This document shows positions 53,773-64,000 of a stretch of 64,000 bases of DNA, piece after piece; the first letter of the stretch is position 1, and the number at the start of each line of letters is the position of its first letter. The DNA is from Batkoa obscura (taxonomy: Eukaryota; Entomophthoromycota; Entomophthoromycetes; Entomophthorales; Batkoaceae). The position numbers and the translations under genes are program-made. The stretch spans positions 124,001 through 188,000 of the forward strand of contig JASVEC010000017.1 of assembly GCA_030770535.1 (NCBI GenBank). Reading direction: 5' to 3'. The notes beneath the pieces were generated by a model that saw only the letters and a program-made list of their open reading frames with translations, had not been told where the DNA came from and ran no database searches.

Positions 53773-54923
53773 CTTATTTTAATTTTGAACTAAAAGTATA
53801 GAAAATAAATTTTGTTTGCATTTAATGTCAATTTTTCATCTCAATTAGTCTGTAGTGTTGTAACATTTATAATTTTAGAGTGATTTAACCTGACTGAATA
53901 AATCTTCGAGGGCTATTGGTTGAATTTAATAGCTTTACAGACTCTGGACCATATCAGGGAATTTCAAGGCTATTTTTAGGTCTTCATTTTTTTGAAGTAA
54001 AATCCAAAAATATTACATACAATTATAAACGAAGATCAAAGACTATAAATTTTAATAATAAAGTTATTTATCAAATAATAAATCTCAACTTCTCTTATCC
54101 CTAGACCTTATTTTAACTCTATCATACTTATCATTCAATTAGTTTTTAAACTTTCCTTATCTACCTTAATGAAGCATTTGAAGAAGCTTGATTCCTTTAA
54201 GATTTAAAAAAATATTAATTTTTAGTGTATTTATACTATTTGGAATACTTATTATATGATTATCTATGTATTATAAATAAGAGTAATGAATGACTACTTC
54301 AGAAATGCATTTAATAGCAATCCGTACTATTATCCAAGGGTAATGTAGCAGAAATGCACTTAACAATAATTCTTATTATTATATCAAAATATTAAACGAT
54401 CAATTTAGCAATAGATCACTTCATAAATAAGAAACTAGAATATGTTTTTATCAGAAATTAAGAAGCTTGATTGAATTTTTAAATTTTATATTAGGCTATG
54501 AGAGTGTTTTTTAAGTTTTAATATTTAGATAACAATTTTTAAATTTTACATTATATAAAAAATAAGTAAAATAATAACTTAAAAGGGACTTATATGGTGA
54601 TGCTTTCTTATTTAAAAATCTGGAATAACTTGAATTTCACTTTGAAAATATTATTATTCTAAATTTTTTAACTTGGAAATTCTGTTAAAAACTCATAAAA
54701 GTATTTAAATATACAGTGGTTTACAAATTGATTTCAAGTCAATAATTTAGATCGCTATATTTTTAACAACTCTACAACGAGGCTATAAAAAAATATGAAA
54801 TAAAAGCAAGATAGATGTCCAGAGCTAAAGCTCTTATTTGAAAAAATATGAAATTAATCAATCAGTTAGTTGCTGAGATATAAAATTTCTGAGATTTTTT
54901 GAGATAAGATCAAAAGTGCTACT
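53773..54923. other. Intergenic upstream of amidase 2
   Basis: AT-rich. Includes a 62-codon frame at 53916 without resemblance to anything, and a possible decayed MITE end near 54496-54512 (GAGAGTGTTTTTTAAG). Nothing firm. Confidence 0.4.
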
Positions 54924-55026
54924 TAAGGATGTATTTTTTTGTTTAAGAATTTTACTAACAATCTTTCCACTCAAATAGTGCTTAAAAAATGGAAAAAGTA
55001 ATGAAACCAAAAAAAACATCTCCATA
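54924..55026 (-). repeat. Family-A foldback MITE, copy 11 (good reference copy)
   Basis: TTAAGGATGTATTTTTTTG to CCAAAAAAAACATCTCCATA, with core CACTCAAATAGTGCTTAAAA. Confidence 0.88.
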
Positions 55027-55580
55027 TAATATTTAAAATTTAGTTATATAATAAAACATTATGTTTTTAAATAAAAATAATTATTGTTTATAATATTATA
55101 ATTTTAAATAAAATTAATAGTTAATAAGTTTTAAATTATACAATTAAGATAAATTATAATTTACTTTTATAAATTATTATAAATATAAAATGTTTATTAA
55201 TAAGTTACAAAATAATAGAAACGAATATAACTAAAAAAATAAGTTAAATAATATATGTGAGCTTTAACATAAAAATAGAACATAATAATATTTAGATAAT
55301 TATATAAACTATAAAAGTAGTTTTTATAACTTATGTCATTTTACTGAATTACTTAAAACTGTTAAAAGTTTAAATTGACTTTAAAATTTGTTTATTTAAA
55401 TTAATATAAATAGTATTATTTAAATGATTTTGCTATTAAAATTTAATATGTTTTTAAGTTTATATATAATTAATCTAAAGTTTCTTTATTTGGATTTACT
55501 ATAAAATTTCTACTACTTAATTATAAAAAATATTACTTTTATATTTAATAAATAATATAAAAAATTATAAGTATAGTTGA

Positions 55581-55696
55581 TAACTTATTATATACTATTT
55601 TTTATAATTTAAGTTTATTTTAATTATATAAACTAGGGTTTTTTAACTTATAGCTAGTTAATTAAGCTAGAACTGCTTTTAATTTTACTTATTAAG
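55581..55696 (+). repeat. Dispersed AT-rich repeat, copy 2
   Basis: Ungapped match to 10708-10823, about 73% identical. This copy is the C-poor one (C-to-T and G-to-A relative to copy 1). It ends against a partial family-A MITE. Confidence 0.7.
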
Positions 55697-55744
55697 TGGA
55701 AAGATTGTTAGTAAGATTATTAAACAAAAAAACGCATCCCTATA
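55694..55744 (+). repeat. Family-A MITE fragment, copy 12 (right half)
   Basis: AAGTGGAAAGATTGTTAGTA to AAAACGCATCCCTATA. Only the right arm is present; the left arm is replaced by the dispersed repeat. Confidence 0.78.
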
Positions 55745-56019
55745 TACTAATTACTAATTATTAATTTTAAAAAACTATTTATTAATAAATCAAGTTATAA
55801 ATATTGAAAATTGGATTTAATTATTTTTTAATTATTTTTTAAATGTTTTTATTTTAATATATTAATATTTTATAAAATAGCACTAATATCTGATTTATTA
55901 TTTTAATTTTTAAATAACTTAACTTATTAGCATAAAGTATCATTTATATTATTTATCAGCTTTAATTATTTGATTATATCTATTATAATTTTAAATTATC
56001 ATTATTTCTATTTTAATAT
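55745..56019. other. AT-rich spacer
   Basis: Low-complexity A/T sequence; nothing recognised. Confidence 0.35.
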
Positions 56020-56206
56020 TTAGTATTACCTTTTCTCATATAATTTTTAGTTTGGTTTAAAAAAGCTTTTACCTGGTTCATGATGCAAAAGTTTAGTCAT
56101 CCAATTTTGATGGTCCAATCAACGATGACTCAAAAAAGCAAAAATTGAACCAAGCAAAAGCTTTTTTAAACTAGGGTAAAAATTATACGAGAAAAAGTAA
56201 TACTAA
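56020..56206. repeat. Family-C palindromic MITE-like element
   Basis: An almost full-length palindrome of ~187 bp. The left arm TTAGTATTACCTTTTCTC and the inner TTTAAAAAAGCTTTTACCTG are mirrored by the right arm (AAAAGCTTTTTTAAACTAG and GAGAAAAAGTAATACTAA). The ~60-bp centre contains GTCATCCA and CGATGACT, which pair loosely. It is non-coding, with TA at the ends. One copy in the window. Confidence 0.75.
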
Positions 56207-56862
56207 TAGTTTCTATAAAATAAAAGTGACAAAACACTCACCACATAATAAATATCTGGTAGATTTTCAAAGTCTTAACTTTGTAGGTCATTCTAAGAAA
56301 TCAATCTTGAATTGACCTTCCGATCTAGTTAAATTCATTTTTTAAATTTAATTCTTAGTTTATTTTTATCAATCATATTTCATAATTTAAAATAAAAAGG
56401 AGAAATTCTATTAAAACTGTTATTTGAATTTCACCTTAGGTTTCTAGTCCGCTTTAAGATAAATTTTGATAAAAGGAGCTTAACATAATAATTGGATTGT
56501 TATTTTTTCATGCTATATACTTATTATAATAATATATATATTTAGTATAATTTAACATAAAATAATTAATATATTAAATGTTTATCTAATTAATTATGAC
56601 AAAGAACAAAAGATGCGTTTCTCCGTAAAAGTAAAAAAATGAAATTGAGCTTAACTATTGTTCCGTCAAATTTTAGGATAGCAATAAATTGAAAGGATAA
56701 AAATGGAAACTGTGGACAAACTAATTTTGAATTTAAAAAATTAAATGTAATAAATATACATTTTTCACTCTTTATTTCCTATTTTCCTAATATTTTTTAT
56801 TTCTTTCAATTTAATTGACTTAAACACGATCTAAATAAATACAACAAACAAAATATAAAAAT
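56207..56862. other. Intergenic upstream of the LEA-2 gene
   Basis: AT-rich promoter DNA; no element recognised. Confidence 0.4.
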
Positions 56863-57574
56863 ATGGCAGGACGATCACCATTTGATCGCAACAATGAAGG
56901 ATTTCAAAGTATTCGAGATGAAGAAGCGGAGTTTGCCCCACCAAAAAAAAAGAAAAATACACCTTGTTGTTGTTGTTTACCATTATGGGCTACCTTTTTA
57001 ATAATATTATTAGTTATCAGCGGAACTGCTGTCACTTTATTCTTTTTATGGCCTAGAATACCTTCCATTCAATATATATCTTCTTCTTTTGGTAAAGATG
57101 GTAACGATAACCAATTTTTAGAAAACAATAAGGTTTTATCTTCTCATTTCAAGGCCAATATGCAACTCAAAAATCCAAATTATTTGCCTTTAAATTTAAG
57201 AAATGTTACTATTGAAGTAAGCACTAATATTGTTATTTCAATTCAATAATATTTATAATTTTTAGATATCTATACCAGTAGATGGTGGAAACTCAGTCAA
57301 AATAGGCCAAGGATATTTATTAGAAAGTATAATATTCCCTAGTAAAAGTACAACAGAGTTTGTAATTGATTCGGATATAACGTTGGATTTAAAAAGTGAT
57401 AGTAGCGATAACATTAAAGCGATTGATACTATTGTAAAAAGTTGTAAGAGTGAAACGAATAAGAAATTAAACTTAAATTATTTTGCTAAAACGGATGTAC
57501 CTTTGGTATCTTGGACCGGTTATCAACCCTCCTTTTCAGGTGTCTTTGAAATGGATTGTCCTTTTAAAACTTAA
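56863..57574 (+). CDS. Type II membrane protein with LEA-2 / NDR1-HIN1-like domain
   Basis: Two exons (56863-57216, 57266-57574) encode 220 aa. The cytosolic N-terminus (1-48) ends in a lysine run (PPKKKKN) and a cysteine cluster (PCCCCLP), a likely palmitoylation site at the membrane face. One transmembrane helix follows (about 43-65, ATFLIILLVISGTAVTLFFL). The remainder, starting at SSHFKANMQLKNPNYLPLNL, has the alternating pattern of the LEA-2/WHy beta-sandwich, as in plant NHL proteins and fungal vacuolar or plasma-membrane homologues. The NPNYLPL motif is typical of that fold. Proposed role: lipid contact or stress protection at a membrane, which is inference. Length is normal for the family. 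Confidence 0.75.
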
Positions 57575-58616
57575 GTTGTTAGCATCGTTATCATTTGGAT
57601 ATTTTATATTATGACATATAATATAAATAGTATTAATATTATTTTTCTTTTTTATTAAATTTAAACAGTATAATTTATCTTTATCGCTTTCTTCATGTTA
57701 CCATATAGTGTGTTTTGTCATGTTGGTTATTGCTATTTAACTTATAATATGGATCAATTACGTCATATACTTTCACATTTTGCTTTATCACTAATATTGT
57801 TCAATGTGTTAAAACCCTACTATACTTTATAAACAATTATTTTAATATATAGTTCTTAAAACTTTTATTTTTATATAATAGACAAATCAGTAGTATAACA
57901 ATTAGTAATTTATTAAACGACTTTTTTTGAATACCAATAACACATTTGTTTCAACTAAATAGTAATTTTTTTATAATATATATGAGTTTAAGTATATAGT
58001 TAAAATTATCACATAAGCTTTCTCCTGCTCTCTACATTTATACTGATCCAGAGTTGTTTCATTAAGCTTGTTGTTTCATTAAGCTTGTTGTTTAAAGACT
58101 GCTTCTACTTTTACACCAAAAAACATCCAAATTTTTCTCCTTTTACTTTTAAAGAACTACTCCTTTTCTCAATATACTCTTTTCTAAAAACTATAACGCT
58201 TTTAGTTTAATCTTTTATATTAAATACCACAAGACTTATCTTGAATTTTTTAAAGCATTACAACTTTATTCATTGAATTCTATAATAAGTTAAGTTTTTT
58301 CAAAAATAATATTCAGTAATTATTATGATTCTATTAATCAATAGCCTTATATAAGACATTTATAAGAAATAAGTTTAAAATTATTTTAATATACCAAGTG
58401 TTTGAAAGTAAGCTATTTTTTAATAGTATAATGTATTAAAAATATATAATGCTGTTAAAACAATATATAAATAATCATACTTTGATTTTATAAAAGAAAC
58501 TAAAGTTTATTAAACTAAACTAAAAAATAAATATCAAATTATTTTAAACATTATCATAATAAATTATATAATTCCAAATATTACAAATGGCTTAGAAATA
58601 TGAATTAAAACTAAAG
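57575..58616. other. Intergenic, AT-rich
   Basis: No gene. Contains a 17-bp tandem repeat at 58053-58093. Confidence 0.4.
58053..58093 (+). repeat. 17-bp tandem repeat (2.4 copies)
   Basis: GTTGTTTCATTAAGCTT occurs twice, followed by GTTGTTT. Confidence 0.85.
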
Positions 58617-58717
58617 TATAGAGATGCTTTTTGTTTAAGAAATATATTAACATTTTTTCCTTTTAGTAGCGCTCGAAAATGGAGTAGTAAACGAAATCAA
58701 AAAAAGACATCCTCATA
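58617..58717 (-). repeat. Family-A foldback MITE, copy 13
   Basis: TATAGAGATGCTTTTTGTTT to AAAAAAAGACATCCTCATA, with core AGTAGCGCTCGAAAATGGAG. More diverged than most copies. Confidence 0.8.
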
Positions 58718-59143
58718 ATATTTAGATATAAATCAAAAACTTTGAAACTGATGACTTAATTTAAGTTAATTAGATGAAAACAGCTATTGTTAATAGCAAT
58801 TAAATAAACTGTAATAATGAACTTAATCAATTTTATAAAAACTGGAGATGCCAATAACAATATAAAAAGTTCTTAAAAGCTTCTTAGAATTTTTCAAAAA
58901 GTCTCACAATTTTAAATGGAAAATTTATGGTAGAGTTATAGAATTGCAATGGTAAAGATATTCAACACATTAATCAAAATTTATCCAAAAATAATAAATC
59001 AAAAGCAACTAAGTAAAAGTTACTAATGCAACTAATAGCTATTTTTTTAAGAAATTATAGTACTCATGAATGTAAAAGGAAAATAATAGTTAAATTTTGT
59101 TAAATATTAGCTCTTTTTTAAAGCAAAGCTAAAAGCAAGAAAT
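58718..59143. other. Intergenic upstream of tRNA
   Basis: AT-rich; nothing recognised. Confidence 0.35.
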
Positions 59144-59216
59144 GCCTTCTTGGCTCAGTTGGCAGAGCGTCCGCCTAGTAAGCGGAAGGTCATTGGTTCG
59201 ATTCCGATAGAAGGCA
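59144..59216 (+). tRNA. tRNA-Thr (AGT anticodon)
   Basis: The 73-nt cloverleaf is complete. The acceptor stem GCCTTCT pairs perfectly with AGAAGGC, with discriminator A. The D arm is GCTC...GAGC, the anticodon stem TCCGC/GCGGA has loop CTAGTAA (anticodon AGT, read as IGU), and the T arm is ATTGG-TTCGATT-CCGAT. There is no intron. Internal A box (TGGCTCAGTTGG) and B box (GGTTCGATTCC) are present. A run of T at about 59239-59245 downstream can end Pol III transcription. No CCA is encoded, as expected for a nuclear eukaryotic tRNA. Confidence 0.96.
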
Positions 59217-59839
59217 TACTAAAAGCTAGTAGCATCATTTTTTTATATAGTAATTATATAATCTAATCAGTTGAATTTTGAACTACTTCCTATTCTCAAT
59301 AATAAAATACTTGGAGCTTCATTCCTTTAAAAATTTAAAAAACATTTAATGTATGTTTTAGAATTTTAATTTTTAAAGTTTTGTTTTTTTATTGAAGGTT
59401 TTTTACGTTTCAGTAACACTTAAAAAATGAACAAAATTATGCCTAAAATCTATTTAAAAAATAATGTATTCATTCCAATATTTTAATAAAGCTGAATATG
59501 GTCATTGACCAATAAGATAATGAATATTGAGCAAACTTAAATAGTTTTATAAGAATCGGCGATGTCAACTCCTTTATAGAAACCTATTAAAAGATAAACT
59601 GACTATTTTGGCTTATAACTAAAACATTTAAATGCTAAAATTCATTTTACTAAAATCTCATGCTCCCATAAAAAGTTCGAAGTTTAATCCTCATTTAATT
59701 GGTTAAAAAAACGAAGAATCAAAATTATCGATAAAAAGCAAAGAGATTGATTGATCAAATTTTAACCAAATTTGAAGATAATCTAAGATTTAAATTTTTA
59801 AAAATCAAGCTTTTTAGATTTTTAAATAAAAATTAGAAA
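59217..59839. other. Intergenic between tRNA and NDUFV1
   Basis: AT-rich. Contains a weak resemblance to a family-A MITE end near 59395-59430 (CAGTAACACTTAAAAAATG), not counted as a copy. Confidence 0.4.
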
Positions 59840-61539
<1,700 letters not shown>

Positions 61540-61794
61540 AGAATATTCTATTTTTTGAATTTATAAAGTGATATTTTATTTTTTTATATTTGTAAATTTT
61601 TTTATGAGTTTATGATTGATAAATAAAACTGAAAATTATTGGATTATTTTTTTAAAATGGAATAAATGTGAGTCATTTTTTGTAAAGAAAAATAGGTTTG
61701 GAAATTTTTAAAAGCATAAAAAAGAGGTGGCTCAATTAAAATTTTTAAGATTAAACTTTTCAACTTTTAAATTAACAACTATTTTAAATAAAAA
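61540..61794. other. Short intergenic gap
   Basis: 255 bp between two plus-strand genes; presumably terminator and promoter. No motif recognised. Confidence 0.35.
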
Positions 61795-63553
61795 ATGAAG
61801 TACATTAGTACCCGTAGTACCGATCCCAATGAAACTCATGGATTTGAACAAGTAGTTTTACAAGGTTTAAGTCCAGATGGTGGTTTATTTATACCTCAAC
61901 AGTTACCTCAATTAACTTCTGAGCAGCTTTCTATATTAAAAGAAAAAAGTCATAACTTTAATGATCTTGCCTTTGAACTTTTATCCTACTTTATTCCAAC
62001 CTCTGATATCGATAGTGTTTCATTGAAATCCATCATTAAAAAATCATTCACTAGTTTTACTCATGAAAAAGTCACTCCTTTAGTTAAAGTAGGCGAAATA
62101 GATATCTTAGAATTATTTCATGGTCCTACCTTTGCATTTAAAGATGTAGCATTACAGTTTTTAGGCAATTTATTTGAATTTTTTTTAGCCAAAAAAGAGG
62201 ATTTTAAACTTACTGTAGTCGGTGCAACTTCAGGAGATACTGGTAGGTAAGTTACATGAAGGAGAATTTATTTTAAGGTTTTTATAATATGCATAACAAA
62301 TCTAATAATTGAGAATAATATATTAAATTTCCTTTTTAATTTAGTGCTGCTATCTATGGTTTAAGAAATAAACCTAATATTAATGTATTTATATTACATC
62401 CTTATAATAAAGTAAGTAAAATACAAGAAGCTCAAATGACTTCGGTATTAGATAAAAATGTTTATAATTTAGCAATTGATGGTACATTTGATAATTGTCA
62501 GGTAAAATAATAATAATAATAATCTATATTATAAATTTATGATAGAATATTTATTTATTTTTTAATATTTAGGATATTGTCAAAAGCTTATTTTTAGATC
62601 AAGAATTAAATCAACAACTCAACTTAGGTGCTGTCAATTCTATCAATTTTGCACGTATATTAGCACAAACAATTTATTATTTTTATTCTTATTTTGAACA
62701 TCAACGTAATTACCCAGATTCTACTAACACCATCAATTACTCTGTCCCTACTGGAAACTTTGGAGATATATTAGCAGGATATTATGCTAAACAAATGGGA
62801 TTGCCAATTAATAAATTAATAATAGCAACTAATAAAAATGATATATTATATCGTACTTATGAAACTGGGATTTATGACAAATCAAATCAAGTACAACCTT
62901 CTCTTTCACCTGCTATGGATATTTTAATATCATCAAATTTTGAAAGATTGATTTATCATTTGACTTTGAAGTTAGAAAAGGATAATGAAAAGACAGGAGA
63001 GAAGATGAAGAATTGGATGACTGAATTTAAAGATAGTCATAAAATTCAATTTTCAAAGGAGTTCATGCAATTATTAAAACAAGATTTCTTGGCTTTTAGA
63101 GTCGATGATGAAGAGGTAAGAAGTTTATTGAGTAATGTAATAATTATAATGTACTAATGTAATTTTAATTTAGATTGTTGAAACTATTAAAGAATGTTAT
63201 CAAACAAATAAATATTTATTAGATCCACATACTGCTGTTGGTTATAAAGCAGCTAATTATTATCTTAAACAAGAGTAAATTTACTATTATCAATGGCAAT
63301 AATAATATACTAATAAATTAATAGTAATTTACCTATTATTACTTTAGCTACTGCTCACCCAGCTAAATTTGAAAGTGCTATTAAATTAGCTATTTCTAAT
63401 TTTGAATCTTTTGATCAAATCATGTTTCATGGTTATTTACCACAACCTTTTTATAATTGGATGCAAAAGGATTTTGTAAAAAATGTTAATAGATTGGAAC
63501 AACCAGATAATAAAAAGGTTAAGGAATTTATTTTAGAAAAGTTAAAGGAATAA
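61795..63553 (+). CDS. Threonine synthase
   Basis: Five exons (61795-62246, 62345-62501, 62573-63115, 63174-63274, 63325-63553) encode 493 aa, close to yeast Thr4 (514). N-terminal MKYISTRS and the LQGLSPDGGLFIPQ motif are family hallmarks. The PLP lysine is Lys116 in FHGPTFAFKDVAL. The phosphate/PLP loop TSGDTGSAAIYG is interrupted by the first intron between the Gly and Ser codons. SVPTGNFGDILAGYYAK and TATAHPAKF follow. It converts O-phosphohomoserine to threonine and phosphate in the cytosol. It is a pathway neighbour of neither PHGDH nor ODC in any cluster sense. One intron shows the TACTAATA branch site. Confidence 0.96.
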
Positions 63554-63779
63554 ATGGGCTTAATTTTATTTTCTATAATAAATATTAGTTTACTTTATTA
63601 ATTTTATGATTTTTAAAATTAGTGACTTTTTTTATTACATCTCTTTTTTTTTTAAGAATAAAAATTTTGATTTTTTTTGATTAATCTAATAAATTTATTA
63701 CTCGTATTTTTTTCTAAACAAAAAGTTACTTTTTTTTCTAAATTTTAAATTTTTCTTTTTTAATAATAAAATATAAATT

Positions 63780-63946
63780 ATGCCAACCATTAGTCCAACA
63801 ATCAATAAACCGGTAAAACAAAAAACAACTCCTCTCTATGAAAAACTTCAAGAATTACCCTTTACTATTTATTATATGCTTCATGAATTATTTGCCGATA
63901 TAATAAGTAACTCATGGATAACTATGATTATTCAAGAATATTTAAG
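63780..63946 (+). CDS. First exon of an unidentified gene, 3' part beyond window
   Basis: An ATG at 63780 opens a 55-codon frame (ending IIQEYLR) that reaches a GTAAGT donor at 63947, so the gene continues past the edge. The visible protein is a polar N-terminus (PTISPTINKPVKQKTTPLY) followed by a hydrophobic/aromatic stretch (LPFTIYYMLHELFAD) that could be a membrane-associated helix. I do not recognise the family. Evidence that it is a gene: open frame, good donor, spacing from threonine synthase and coding-like composition. Confidence 0.5.
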
Positions 63947-64000
63947 GTAAGTGAAATTAATTAATAGAATTTATTAGAAATTTAATTAATTTAATTAATT

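Noticed and set aside
59395-59430. A further family-A MITE copy
   Set aside because: Only about 20 bp resemble the element and the ends are missing.

Overview
The window looks like nuclear DNA of a very AT-rich, early-diverging filamentous fungus, with an entomophthoralean or Conidiobolus-like lineage as my best guess. The reasons are short introns (about 45-100 nt) with GTAAGT donors and TACTAAC-like branch sites, TATA boxes 40-115 bp upstream of several starts, a nuclear complex I subunit, a BTG/Tob gene (known in animals and early-diverging fungi, absent from yeasts) and a set of secreted hydrolases. The lineage is inferred from gene content and composition only; no rRNA or marker search was possible. 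All intact genes use the standard code.

Layout. 1-668: 5' part of a secreted GH47 alpha-mannosidase (-). 2160-3518: F-box protein (+). 4774-5223: BTG/Tob protein (-). 6.2-12.1 kb: a decayed, internally repetitive family built from a recurring N-terminal domain and about nine helix-turn-helix-like repeats; no known name. 12239-13649: mitochondrial ACOT9-type thioesterase (-). 14413-16456: CDC7 kinase (+). 16927-18794: CBF5/dyskerin (-). 20244-22297: AP180/CALM endocytic adaptor (+). 22859-24466: phosphoglycerate dehydrogenase (-). 25441-26414: ELP6 (+). 26543-29496: ankyrin-DIL protein (-). 32172-34235: secreted dipeptidyl peptidase 5 (+). 34568-36116: ornithine decarboxylase-like protein lacking catalytic residues (-). 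36779-37837: zinc alcohol dehydrogenase (-). 41588-43258: UDP-glycosyltransferase (+). 45069-46664 and 52159-53772: two amidase paralogues in opposite orientation, flanking a trypsin-fold protease with a Ser/Thr stalk (48100-50394) and OMA1 (50521-51916, -). 56863-57574: LEA-2 membrane protein (+). 59144-59216: tRNA-Thr. 59840-61539: complex I NDUFV1 (+). 61795-63553: threonine synthase (+). 63780-end: first exon of an unknown gene (+).

The genes do not form one pathway. They are housekeeping genes (replication, rRNA pseudouridylation, tRNA modification, endocytosis, serine, threonine and polyamine-type metabolism, mitochondria) mixed with genes for secreted or surface enzymes. Intergenic DNA is long and carries at least 13 copies of one ~105-bp foldback MITE, two further palindromic MITE-like elements and a dispersed AT-rich repeat. 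The two best-aligned copies of that repeat differ mainly by one-directional C-to-T changes, suggesting a RIP-like or methylation-linked mutational process. No LTR element, retroelement or virus-like gene was recognised.
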